Origin: Blastococcus aurantiacus
GTDB lineage: Bacteria > Actinomycetota > Actinomycetes > Mycobacteriales > Geodermatophilaceae
NCBI RefSeq assembly: GCF_900102425.1
Contig: NZ_FNBT01000005.1
Coordinates: 310,001 to 374,000 of the forward strand
Direction of reading: 5' to 3'
Length of the DNA: 64,000 nucleotides
Shown here: positions 17,914-25,977 of the stretch, one piece after another
How the letters are laid out: each line of letters begins with the position of its first letter
Numbering within the stretch: position 1 is the stretch's first letter
Notes under the pieces: generated by a model
Told to the model about the DNA's origin: nothing
Databases searched by the model: none
The model's input: only the letters and a program-made list of their open reading frames with translations
Made by a program: the position numbers and the translations under genes

Positions 17914-19958
17914 CGAACACCCTGAACGCCGCGGTCGACCCGGAGGTCCTCCGCGAGGTGCTGGACGGCCGCTGGGCGCACGTGCGCCGCGACGCCCGGG
18001 AGAACCTCGACGACCCGGACTTCCTGCCGGTCTACGGCGAGACGATGGCCGAGGCCCGCGAGCGGGTGACCCGCGCGGCGAAGAAGCTGGCCGACTCCGG
18101 CCGCGTCGTCCTGGGCTTCCCGAAGGAGTACGGCGGCCAGGACGACTCCGGCGGCTCCGTCACCTCGATCGAGATGGTCGCGTTCAACGACCTGTCGATC
18201 ATGGTCAAGACCGGCGTCCAGTGGGGTCTGTTCGGGGGCGCGCTGCAGCTGCTGGGTACCAAGCGCCACCACGACGAGTACCTGCGCGACGTCATGAGCT
18301 TCGCCCTGCCCGGCTGCTTCGCCATGACCGAGACCGGCCACGGCTCCGACGTCCAGCAGCTGCGCACCACCTGCACCTACGACGCCGCCACCCGGACGTT
18401 CGACCTGCACACCCCGCACGAGGCCGCCCGCAAGGACTACATCGGCAACGCGGCGAAGGACGGCCGGATGGCGGTCGTCTTCGCCCAGCTGGTCACCCAG
18501 GGCAAGAACCACGGCGTGCACGCCTGGCTGGTGCCCATCCGCGACGAGCAGGGCAACCCGATGCCCGGCGTCACCATCGGCGACGACGGACCCAAGGCGG
18601 GCCTGCCCGGCGTCGACAACGGCCGCCTGAGCTTCGACCACGTCAGCGTGCCGCGGGACATGCTCCTGGACCGCTACGGGCAGGTCGCCGAGGACGGCAC
18701 CTACACCAGCTCGATCGAGAACGAGACCCGCCGCTTCTTCACCATGCTCGGCACGCTGGTGCGCGGGCGGGTCAGCGTCGGCGGCTCGGCGGGCTCGGCG
18801 ACCAAGCTGGCCCTGGACATCGCCGTCCGGTACGGCGAGGCGCGTCGCCAGTTCGCCGCCCCCGGCGAGGAGCGCGAGATCGTCATCAACGACTACCTCG
18901 TGCACCAGCGCAAGCTGCTGCCGGCGCTGGCCAAGACCTACGCGCTGCACTTCGCGCAGGGCGAGCTGGTCGAGACCATGCACGACGTGCAGACGGCGGT
19001 GCACGTGCACGGCCAGGAGATCGACGAGCAGGCCCAGCGCGAGCTCGAGTCGCGGGCCGCCGGGCTCAAGGTGGCCCAGACCGCGCACGCCACCCAGACC
19101 ATCCAGATGTGCCGCGAGGCGTGCGGCGGTGCGGGCTACCTGCAGGAGAACCGGCTGCCGCACCTCAAGGCCGACACCGACGTCTTCACGACGTTCGAGG
19201 GCGACAACACCGTCCTGCTCCAGCTGGTCGCGAAGGGGCTGCTCACCGGTTACCGCGACAACTTCGGCTCGCTGGACGGCTGGGGCCGGGTCGGGTTCGT
19301 GGCCGACATGGTCCGCGAGACGGTCCTGGAGCGGACGGCGGCCCGCGCGCTGATCGCCCGGCTCGTCGACGCCGTCCCCGGTGTGGACGACGTGCCGATG
19401 CTCGACCGCGGCTGGCAGCTCAAGATGTTCGAGTTCCGCGAGAAGCACTCCCTGGAGGGTGCGACCCGGCGGCTGCGGAAGAACTCGACGACCGAGGGCA
19501 TGGCGCCGTTCGACATGTTCAACGACGTCCAGGACCACGTGCTCAAGGCGGCCCAGACGCACATCGAGCGCATCGTGCTGGAGTCCTTCGTCGCCGGCGT
19601 CGACCGCACCGAGGAGCCGGCGGCCCGCCAGCTGCTGGACACCCTCTGCGACCTCTACGCGCTCTCGACCATCGAGGCGGACAAGGCCTGGTTCCTGGAG
19701 CACGGGCAGCTCACCCCGGCCCGCGCCAAGCTGCTCACCTCCACGGTGAACCAGCTGCTCCGGGAGCTGCGGCCGCACCTGGTCACGCTGGTCGACGGCT
19801 TCGCCATCCCGGACGGGTGGAAGGCCGCGGCGATCCTGGTCGAGGAGCCCGCCCGCCAGGAGGCCATGGCCGCCCGGGACGCCGAGCTCCGCGCGCAGAA
19901 CGGCCAGAGCACTCCGGAGGGCACCGCCACCGCCGTCGACGTCCCCCCGGGCCAGTGA
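17910..19958 (+). CDS. Acyl-CoA oxidase-type flavoprotein
   Basis: This 682-residue protein is longer than typical acyl-CoA dehydrogenases (about 400) and fits the acyl-CoA oxidase architecture. Oxidase-like signatures are GCFAMTETGHGSDVQQLRTT, GKNHGVHAWLVPIRDEQGNP and FTTFEGDNTVLLQLVAKGLL, the last with the catalytic Glu. Oxidases pass electrons to O2 and make H2O2, but a dehydrogenase cannot be excluded. The GTG start overlaps the TetR stop (GTGA) and has TTGGAGG upstream, so regulator and enzyme are translationally coupled. It is divergent from the thiolase/FabG4/HtdX/dehydrogenase run, giving a full beta-oxidation-like set. Confidence 0.88.
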   Translation: MTNTLNAAVDPEVLREVLDGRWAHVRRDARENLDDPDFLPVYGETMAEARERVTRAAKKLADSGRVVLGFPKEYGGQDDSGGSVTSIEMVAFNDLSIMVKTGVQWGLFGGALQLLGTKRHHDEYLRDVMSFALPGCFAMTETGHGSDVQQLRTTCTYDAATRTFDLHTPHEAARKDYIGNAAKDGRMAVVFAQLVTQGKNHGVHAWLVPIRDEQGNPMPGVTIGDDGPKAGLPGVDNGRLSFDHVSVPRDMLLDRYGQVAEDGTYTSSIENETRRFFTMLGTLVRGRVSVGGSAGSATKLALDIAVRYGEARRQFAAPGEEREIVINDYLVHQRKLLPALAKTYALHFAQGELVETMHDVQTAVHVHGQEIDEQAQRELESRAAGLKVAQTAHATQTIQMCREACGGAGYLQENRLPHLKADTDVFTTFEGDNTVLLQLVAKGLLTGYRDNFGSLDGWGRVGFVADMVRETVLERTAARALIARLVDAVPGVDDVPMLDRGWQLKMFEFREKHSLEGATRRLRKNSTTEGMAPFDMFNDVQDHVLKAAQTHIERIVLESFVAGVDRTEEPAARQLLDTLCDLYALSTIEADKAWFLEHGQLTPARAKLLTSTVNQLLRELRPHLVTLVDGFAIPDGWKAAAILVEEPARQEAMAARDAELRAQNGQSTPEGTATAVDVPPGQ

Positions 19959-20020
19959 AAGGACCACCCTTCACCCCACGCCTCGCAGGCTCGGCGCGGG
20001 CCCCTGAAGGGTGGCCGGTT
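19959..20020 (+). terminator. Hairpin with conserved CCTCGCAGGCTCGG loop after the acyl-CoA oxidase gene
   Basis: CCACCCTTCA pairs with TGAAGGGTGG around a loop that contains CCTCGCAGGCTCGG (19981-19994). It begins at the base after the stop codon. The loop sequence recurs in two other terminal hairpins (20036-20067 and 24271-24335) whose stems differ. Confidence 0.75.
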
Positions 20021-20035
20021 CCAGACCGTTCCGGT

Positions 20036-20067
20036 TGACCTGCCCCTCGCGGGCTCGGGTCAGGTCA
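20036..20067 (-). terminator. Hairpin with the same loop at the end of the SpoIIE-phosphatase gene
   Basis: TGACCTG (20036-20042) pairs with CAGGTCA (20061-20067) around a core containing CCTCGCGGGCTCGG (20045-20058, plus-strand reading). The stem overlaps the stop codon of the minus-strand phosphatase gene. The stem is unrelated to the neighbouring hairpin at 19959, but the loop is the same. Confidence 0.65.
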
Positions 20068-22774
20068 GCCGGACGGCGAGGACGGCGACGTCGTCCTCGG
20101 CGTCGGGCAGGAACATCCGCCGCAGCACCCGGTCGCACGCCTGGTCCAGCGGCAGGCCCGCGCACTCGCCCAGGACCCGGAGCAGCTCGTCGGTGCCCGC
20201 GTCGATGTCCCGGTCCCGCCGCTCGACCAGGCCGTCGGTGTACAGCAGCACCGTCGTCCCGGGCCGGAGGACGGCGGTCCGGTCCTCACGGTCGGAGTCC
20301 GGGTCGACGCCGAGCAGCAGGTCGGCCGTCGTGCCGTCCAGCAGCCGGGTCCCTCCCGACGCGTCGAGCAGCACCGGTGCCGGGTGTCCGGCGCTGGACC
20401 AGCGCAGCAGCATCTCGCCGCCGTCGCCCGGCTCGAGGTGTGCCACGAGCGCGGTCGCCATCGTGTGCACGCCCAGCCCGTCAAGCGCCCGGTCGAGCTC
20501 GGTCAGCACCCCGGCCGGCGACCCGCCGCTGGAGAAACTGATGCCGCGCAGGAGGCTGCGCACCTGGCCCATGGCGGCGGCCGCCCGGGTGTCGTGCCCG
20601 ACGACGTCGCCGATCGCCAGCACGGTCGTCCCGGTGGACTGCCGGAAGGCGTCGTACCAGTCGCCGCCGATCTCGGCGCCCGCGGCGGCCGGCACGTAGC
20701 GCACCACGATCTCGCAGTCCGGGATCCGCGGTGGCTCGGTGAGCATGCTCCGCTGGAGCGCGTCGGCGAGCGCCCGCTGCTGGCCGTAGAGGCGGGCGTG
20801 GTGCAGCGCCATGCCGGCGCGGCGCCCCACCTCCACCGCGGTCTCGACGTCCGCCGGCGGGTGCGCCCCCCGCTCGGCGCCGTTGAGCAGGCACAGCACG
20901 CCGACGGTCTGGCCCCGGATGGTCAGCGGCACGGCCGCGGCCGACGACGGCGCCAGCGCCAGCAGCGCCGCGCGCGCGTCCGGGTCCGTGAGCGAGACCG
21001 CCATGCGCTCGGGCGTCAGGCTCGGGATGACCAGCGGCTGCCCGGTGCGGAAGACCACCTTGGGTGCGCTCTCGGGCGTGACCGCCTGCAGCATCATCCG
21101 CACGTAGGCCGCCACCTGCTCGTCCCGGCCGGGGTCGCGGTGCGCGCTGGCCGACTCCTGCAGCCGGCCGTGCTCGTCGGTGGTGACGATCCAGCACCAG
21201 TCGCCCAGCCTCGGGACGACCAGCGAGGCCAGGCGCTGGAGCTGCTCGCCGATGTCCAGCGTGCTCGACAGCACCCGCCCGGCCTCGGCCAGCAGCGAGA
21301 GCCGCTGGTTGGCCTGCGTCATCGCCCTCACCGCGCTGTCGCGCGCGGCGTCGGCCCGCAGCCGCGAGATGCTCACCGCGATCTGCGCGGTCAGCCCCTC
21401 GAGCAGCCGGAGCTCGTCGGCGTCGAAGGTGTGGTCGGTGGTCCAGTAGGCGACGAAGCTGCCCAGCACGCGGCCCTCGACCACCAGGGGCAGCGCCGCG
21501 AGCGCCCGCAGGCCCAGAGCCTCGGAAACCCCGGCCATCGCCGGGAAGCGGACCACGCCCTCCTCGGCGGTGGCGAGCAGCACCCACTCGCCGGTACGGG
21601 CGGTGTACTGGGTGGGCAGACGGTCGTCGAGCTCGATGAGCAAGCCCTCGGCGGCCTCGTAGCCGGCGTCGAAGGTGTCCACGATGCGCTGACCGAGGTA
21701 CAGCCGCGCGGTCGCGCCGTCCGGCTCGTTCACGGCCACGCCGCCGGACACCGCACCGAGCACCTCGGCGCCGCGCAGCGTGATCTCCGCGAGCTGCCCG
21801 ATGCCGGTGGCATTGGCCACCTCCGCGGCCACCGCGGCGATCGCGGCCGTCCGCTGCACCGCCACCAGCTGCGACGTGGCCTGGTCCCGCGCGTCGGTCA
21901 CGTCCAGGACGGTGCCGATGATCCGTTCCGGCTCCCCGTCGGCGTCGGAGAGGACGCGGCCCCGGCACACGATCCAGCGGATGCCACCGCCACGCCGAAG
22001 CACGCGCAGCTCGATCGTGTACTGCGCCCGGGCGTCGATGGCCTCCTGCATGATCTGCCCGGCCGACTTCCGGTCGTCGGGGTGCACGTACTCGGACATG
22101 AGCAGGTCCATGGGCAGCCGCATCGCCCCCTCGTGCCCGAAGATGGCGGCGCTGCGCTCGTCCCAGTCCATCTCGCCGCGCCGCAGGTCCACCTCCCAGA
22201 TGCCGACCGAGCTCGCCTCCAGGGCGACGTCGAGGCGCCGGCTGGACGACGTGACGGCGGCCCTGGCCGCCGCGAGCTCGAGTTCGGCCACCACCGAGCT
22301 CGCCAGCTGCCGCAGCAGCTCCGCCTCGTCACCGGTCCACGGGCGCGGCTCGGGGTCGTAGAGGGCGAGCACGCCGACCACGTGCCCGGCCGCCGTCGTC
22401 AACGGAGAGCCGAGGTAGGCGCCCACCTGCCCCGCGGTCACCGCGGGCAGGCCGGCCGTGCGGTCGTCGGCCCGTGCATCGGGGACAACGAGCGGGCTGC
22501 CGCTCGCCACGACCATCGCCGACAGCGGACCGGTGAGCAGCGCCGGCCCGCCCACCACGCCCGGCGGCAGGCCGTGCCCGCCCACGACGAGGTCCTCGTC
22601 GGTGAAGAGGGTGACCTTCGCGTGGCCGGCCCCGACCAGGCGGGCGGCCAGGCCCGACAAGCGGTCGTAGGCGGCGGGCCCCGAGACCTCGGACAGCAGC
22701 CGGCGGGCGGCGGCGATGCGCACCGGGTCGCTGAGGGCGTCCTCGACCGCGGCGGTCACCTGCGAGCCGGGCAC
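20060..22774 (-). CDS. GAF/PAS sensor protein with SpoIIE/PP2C serine phosphatase output
   Basis: This is a 904-residue soluble sensor phosphatase. In order it has a GAF domain (about 35-165), a PAS domain (about 180-295; GIWEVDLRRGEMDWDERSAA), a second GAF (about 310-470), a coiled linker, a third GAF (about 500-660) and a PP2C/SpoIIE phosphatase (about 680-904). The phosphatase metal-binding motifs are intact: IGGDWYDAF, IGDVVGHD, YTDGLVERRD and EDDVAVLAVR. Such proteins usually dephosphorylate anti-anti-sigma factors in partner-switching stress pathways; no anti-sigma partner lies nearby. The GTG start has GGAGGGGAG upstream. Confidence 0.9.
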   Translation of the reverse strand: MPGSQVTAAVEDALSDPVRIAAARRLLSEVSGPAAYDRLSGLAARLVGAGHAKVTLFTDEDLVVGGHGLPPGVVGGPALLTGPLSAMVVASGSPLVVPDARADDRTAGLPAVTAGQVGAYLGSPLTTAAGHVVGVLALYDPEPRPWTGDEAELLRQLASSVVAELELAAARAAVTSSSRRLDVALEASSVGIWEVDLRRGEMDWDERSAAIFGHEGAMRLPMDLLMSEYVHPDDRKSAGQIMQEAIDARAQYTIELRVLRRGGGIRWIVCRGRVLSDADGEPERIIGTVLDVTDARDQATSQLVAVQRTAAIAAVAAEVANATGIGQLAEITLRGAEVLGAVSGGVAVNEPDGATARLYLGQRIVDTFDAGYEAAEGLLIELDDRLPTQYTARTGEWVLLATAEEGVVRFPAMAGVSEALGLRALAALPLVVEGRVLGSFVAYWTTDHTFDADELRLLEGLTAQIAVSISRLRADAARDSAVRAMTQANQRLSLLAEAGRVLSSTLDIGEQLQRLASLVVPRLGDWCWIVTTDEHGRLQESASAHRDPGRDEQVAAYVRMMLQAVTPESAPKVVFRTGQPLVIPSLTPERMAVSLTDPDARAALLALAPSSAAAVPLTIRGQTVGVLCLLNGAERGAHPPADVETAVEVGRRAGMALHHARLYGQQRALADALQRSMLTEPPRIPDCEIVVRYVPAAAGAEIGGDWYDAFRQSTGTTVLAIGDVVGHDTRAAAAMGQVRSLLRGISFSSGGSPAGVLTELDRALDGLGVHTMATALVAHLEPGDGGEMLLRWSSAGHPAPVLLDASGGTRLLDGTTADLLLGVDPDSDREDRTAVLRPGTTVLLYTDGLVERRDRDIDAGTDELLRVLGECAGLPLDQACDRVLRRMFLPDAEDDVAVLAVRLT

Positions 22775-22947
22775 CTCGGGCTCCCCTCCGGCCGTGGTGA
22801 CGGCGCCGGGACGGTCACCGCCAGAAGCATGCTTGCACGGCTCCGGCCGGGAAACGGGACGGCGCCGTCCGTGGCGCCCGCTCCCCCGCCGGGGTGAGGC
22901 GGGCCGCTCCCCTCAAGGACGGCGCCGGTCCGTCCGATGGTCAGGTC

Positions 22948-24042
22948 ATGCTCGGCACACGCACGGGTCTGCCGGACTGCCGTCCGCTGCTGGCCGACCC
23001 CGACGACCTGACGCTGGCGTTCCAGCCGATCGTGGGGCTCGAGACGGGCACGGTGGCCGGGTACGAGGCGCTGGCCCGTTTCCCGGGTTCCGCCGGCCCC
23101 GACGTGTGGTTCGCCGCCGCGGCCGAGGCGGGGATCGCCGCCGAGCTCGAGGCCCTGGCCATCCACAAGGCGCTGGCCGTCGTCCCGGCCCTGCCCGACG
23201 ACACGTTCCTCACCGTCAACGTCAGCCCCCACCTGCTCGGCGCCCCACCGGTGGGGGACGCGCTGGCCACCCGCCCCGACCTGCACCGCGTCGTCGTCGA
23301 GCTGACCGAGCACACGCCCGTCGACGACCTCGCCGCACTGCGTCGGCAGACCGACGCGCTGCGCGGCCGCGGCGCGCTCATCGCCCTCGACGACGCCGGC
23401 AGCGGCTACTCCGGGCTGCAGCAGATGGCCGCCCTGCGCCCGCAGCTGGTCAAGCTCGACCGGGCGCTGGTGGCCGACGCCGACGCCGACCCCGTGCGCA
23501 TGGCCCTGGCCGAGATGGTGGGCGAGTTCGCCGGCCGCATCGACGCCTGGCTGCTCGCCGAGGGCATCGAGACCCAGGCCGAGCTGGCCGCCTTCGCGCA
23601 GCTCGGCGTCCCCCTGGCCCAGGGCTGGCTGCTCGGCCGCCCCGGACCGACCTTCGCCCCGCTGGCACCCGAGGTGACCCGGCTGGTCCGCGCCCAGGTG
23701 GCCCGTGCCCGGCTCACCGAGAGCGTGGCGAGCCTCCTGCGGCCGGTGCGCCAGTGCGCCCAGGGCGAGGACGTGCCCGGCATCCCGCCGGCGGTGCTCG
23801 TCGGGCAGCACGGCGAGCCCGCCGCGCTGCTGCTCAGCGACCCGCGGACGGCGGAGGTCTACACCACGCCGGTGTCGCTCCGGGTGCACCCGTCGACCGA
23901 CATCCACGAGACCCTGCAGCGCGCCTTGACCCGCGCGCCCGCCCACCGCTGGGAGCCGGTGGTCTGCACCGATCCCACGGGCCACGTGCTCGGGATCCTG
24001 CGCATCGAGGACCTCATCGCCGCGGCGCGGACGGCCCGCTGA
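22948..24042 (+). CDS. EAL-domain cyclic-di-GMP phosphodiesterase with C-terminal CBS-like region
   Basis: This 364-residue protein has key catalytic EAL motifs intact: YEALAR, TVNVSP, VVELTEH, LDDAGSGYSGL, KLDRALV and AEGIETQAEL, so active hydrolysis of c-di-GMP is expected. The C-terminal 110 residues (VPGIPPAVLVGQHGEPAALL through VLGILRIEDLIAAAR) look like a CBS pair that could bind an adenine nucleotide. The ATG at 22948 is chosen; an in-frame GTG at 22894 would add 18 residues. It is divergent from the SpoIIE phosphatase gene. Confidence 0.88.
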   Translation: MLGTRTGLPDCRPLLADPDDLTLAFQPIVGLETGTVAGYEALARFPGSAGPDVWFAAAAEAGIAAELEALAIHKALAVVPALPDDTFLTVNVSPHLLGAPPVGDALATRPDLHRVVVELTEHTPVDDLAALRRQTDALRGRGALIALDDAGSGYSGLQQMAALRPQLVKLDRALVADADADPVRMALAEMVGEFAGRIDAWLLAEGIETQAELAAFAQLGVPLAQGWLLGRPGPTFAPLAPEVTRLVRAQVARARLTESVASLLRPVRQCAQGEDVPGIPPAVLVGQHGEPAALLLSDPRTAEVYTTPVSLRVHPSTDIHETLQRALTRAPAHRWEPVVCTDPTGHVLGILRIEDLIAAARTAR

Positions 24043-24096
24043 CCCCCACCGGACCCCGGCCAGTCGCACACCGATCCACCGACGAGGAGTCCACAC

Positions 24097-24270
24097 ATGA
24101 AGCGCTTCGCCTGCGGCGACGTCATCCCCGGATGCGGCGCCACCTTCACCGCCCAGGACGAGCAGGGCATCTTCGCGCAGTGCGTGCCGCACGCCGCCGC
24201 GGAGCACGGCATCGACGAGGTCGGCCCCGAGCTGCAGGCCACGGTGCGCAGCCTCATCACCACCGTCTGA
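24097..24270 (+). CDS. DUF1059 small protein (57 aa)
   Basis: The short frame MKRFACGDVIPGCGATF continues through EQGIFAQCVPHAAAEHGID to the stop. It matches the DUF1059 pattern from memory: a Cys-Gly-Asp N-terminus, a second Cys, and a His-rich amphipathic helix. GAGGAG lies 8 bases before the ATG. It follows the EAL gene by 54 bases and is closed by a strong hairpin. The family function is unknown; the three cysteines and two histidines hint at metal or redox chemistry (inference). Confidence 0.75.
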   Translation: MKRFACGDVIPGCGATFTAQDEQGIFAQCVPHAAAEHGIDEVGPELQATVRSLITTV

Positions 24271-24335
24271 AAGAGGACCCCTCCCTCCCAGCCCTCGCAG
24301 GCTCGGGCCGAGCCTCCGGAGGGGGCCTTCCAGGC
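24271..24335 (+). terminator. Hairpin with conserved CCTCGCAGGCTCGG loop after DUF1059
   Basis: The stem pairs GGACCCCTCC with GGAGGGGGCC, and the loop contains CCTCGCAGGCTCGG (24293-24306). It starts immediately after the stop codon with AAAG, like the hairpin at 19959. It also faces the convergent aldo/keto reductase gene. Confidence 0.75.
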
Positions 24336-24362
24336 TCCGGCGTCGAGCTCCGGCGCCGGACC

Positions 24363-25286
24363 CTAGGCAGCGCTGGCCGTGTCCAGCTGCTCACGCTGGT
24401 CGTCGGTGAGCACGAGGTCGCGCATCGGCAGCAGGTCGGCCAGCTGCTCGACCGTCCGGCCCGACGCGATCGGCGCCACCACCGTGGGCCGGTCGGCCAG
24501 CCAGCGCAGTGCCACCGCCGGCACGGGCACGCCGTGCTCCCGGGCGACGGCGCCCAGCGCCGTCAGCGCGCGGTCGCCGCGCTCCCCCACGTAGGCCGCC
24601 GCACCCTTGGCGCGCGGTGAGTCGATCTGCTCCCCCGCCCGGTACTTGCCGGTGAGGAAGCCCTTGGCCAGCCCGAAGTAGGGCAGCGTCCCGATCCCCT
24701 GCGCCTGCACGGCGTCGCGCAGCTCGCCCTCGAAGGCCTCGCGCTCCATGAGGTTGTAGTGCATCTGGAGCGCGGTGTACCCGCCGACGCCCAGCCGCCG
24801 CGCGGTCTCCTGCGCCTCGGTCAGCCGCGCCGCCGAGTAGTTCGACGCCGCGACGTACCGCACCTTGCCGGCCCGCACGAGCTCGTCGAACGCGGTGAGC
24901 GTCTCCTCCAGCGGCGTCGTCGCGTCGTCGTAGTGGGCGTAGTAGAGGTCGATGCGGTCGGTCTGCAGCAGCCGCAGCGAGCGCTCGGCCGCCGAGCGGA
25001 TCTCCCCCGCCGACAGCGGGTGCTGCTTCTTCCCCGGCGAGGCCTTGGTCGCGACCACCACCCGGTCGCGGGCACCTCGGGCCGCCATCCAGTCGCCGAG
25101 GATCTGCTCCGACGCTCCGTTGCCGTACATCTCGGCGGTGTCGACGAACGCCGGCTGCGGGTTCACGGCGTCGAGGAACCGGTCGAGGACGGCGAAGGAC
25201 GTCGGTGCGTCCGCGGTCCAGCCGAACACGTTGCCGCCCAGGCACAGATCGCTCACGGTCAGGTCGGTCCCGGGGATCTGCGGCAT
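24363..25286 (-). CDS. Aldo/keto reductase
   Basis: This 307-residue NADPH-dependent oxidoreductase has the (beta/alpha)8 AKR fold. The catalytic tetrad is visible: Asp49 and Tyr54 in FVDTAEMYG, Lys81 in VVATKAS and His118 in LYYAHYDD. The C-terminal VVAPIASGRTVEQL contacts the cofactor phosphate. The substrate is unknown; the family reduces diverse aldehydes. The gene stands alone, convergent with DUF1059 and divergent from the HU gene. Confidence 0.9.
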   Translation of the reverse strand: MPQIPGTDLTVSDLCLGGNVFGWTADAPTSFAVLDRFLDAVNPQPAFVDTAEMYGNGASEQILGDWMAARGARDRVVVATKASPGKKQHPLSAGEIRSAAERSLRLLQTDRIDLYYAHYDDATTPLEETLTAFDELVRAGKVRYVAASNYSAARLTEAQETARRLGVGGYTALQMHYNLMEREAFEGELRDAVQAQGIGTLPYFGLAKGFLTGKYRAGEQIDSPRAKGAAAYVGERGDRALTALGAVAREHGVPVPAVALRWLADRPTVVAPIASGRTVEQLADLLPMRDLVLTDDQREQLDTASAA

Positions 25287-25558
25287 GTCCCCACGCTATG
25301 TGGGCCGGAGCACACCTGCGCGCCTCAGGAGCTGTGGCAGGTGTGACCTGCGAGCCATCCGGCGGCCAGAAATCGCCGCCCACTGGCGGATTGTCGGGCC
25401 GACATGGCAGCGTGCCCCGGGTCCGGCTCTCGTCTGGCCGGACCCGGACCCCTGCGCCGTGTGGCGTGGACCCGGACTCCCCACGGCGCAGATCGCGCCC
25501 GGGGCGTCGGCCAGGTGTCGAACCGAGGCACCTGCCACCCCCCAACGAAAGGATGCTC

Positions 25559-25846
25559 ATGAACAAGGCTGAACTGGTCTCCGCCATCGCCAAGCGCGCC
25601 GACGTGCCGGCCTCGACCGTGGACGCCGTCATCGCCGGTCTCCAGGAGGAGCTCGTCGACGCCATCACCCGCGGCGACAAGGTCGCCGTCTCCGGCCTGC
25701 TGACCGTCGAGCGCACGCAGCGCTCCGCTCGCACGGGCCGCAACCCGCAGACCGGCGAGACGATCGAGATCGCGGCCGCGAACACCGTCAAGGTGACCGC
25801 CGGCTCGAACCTCAAGAAGGCTGCGAGCGCCGTCCCGGTCTCCTGA
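25559..25846 (+). CDS. hupB: HU-family nucleoid DNA-binding protein
   Basis: This is a 95-residue histone-like protein with the HU signature: MNKAELVSAIAKRADVP, GDKVAVSGLLTVE and the DNA-binding arm RTGRNPQTGETIEIAAANTV. It lacks the long Lys/Pro/Ala-rich C-terminal tail of mycobacterial HupB/Lsr2-like forms, so it is the short type. The ATG at 25559 has GAAAGG six bases upstream and is preferred to the ATG two codons earlier. The 272-base upstream region is shared with the divergent aldo/keto reductase. A large inverted repeat follows it. Confidence 0.93.
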   Translation: MNKAELVSAIAKRADVPASTVDAVIAGLQEELVDAITRGDKVAVSGLLTVERTQRSARTGRNPQTGETIEIAAANTVKVTAGSNLKKAASAVPVS

Positions 25847-25857
25847 CCTGAGCGCTC

Positions 25858-25956
25858 CGCCGACCGCCGTCGGGCGTCGCGCCGCACCCGTGTGGTCCGG
25901 GCCACAGTGCCATGGGTCAGGATGCGGGTGCAGGCGCCGCCCGACGGCGGTCGGCG
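25858..25956. repeat. Perfect 19-base inverted repeat between HU and the serine hydrolase gene
   Basis: CGCCGACCGCCGTCGGGCG (25858-25876) recurs as its exact reverse complement at 25938-25956. The interior can pair further (GCGCC-GCACCCG with GGGTGC-GGCGC, one bulge). The roughly 99-base hairpin starts 12 bases after the hup stop and ends 21 bases before the next GTG. It is too long-looped for a simple terminator, and a structured leader of the downstream gene is possible. Confidence 0.7.
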
Positions 25957-25977
25957 CACAGGGCAGCGGAGGTCCAC

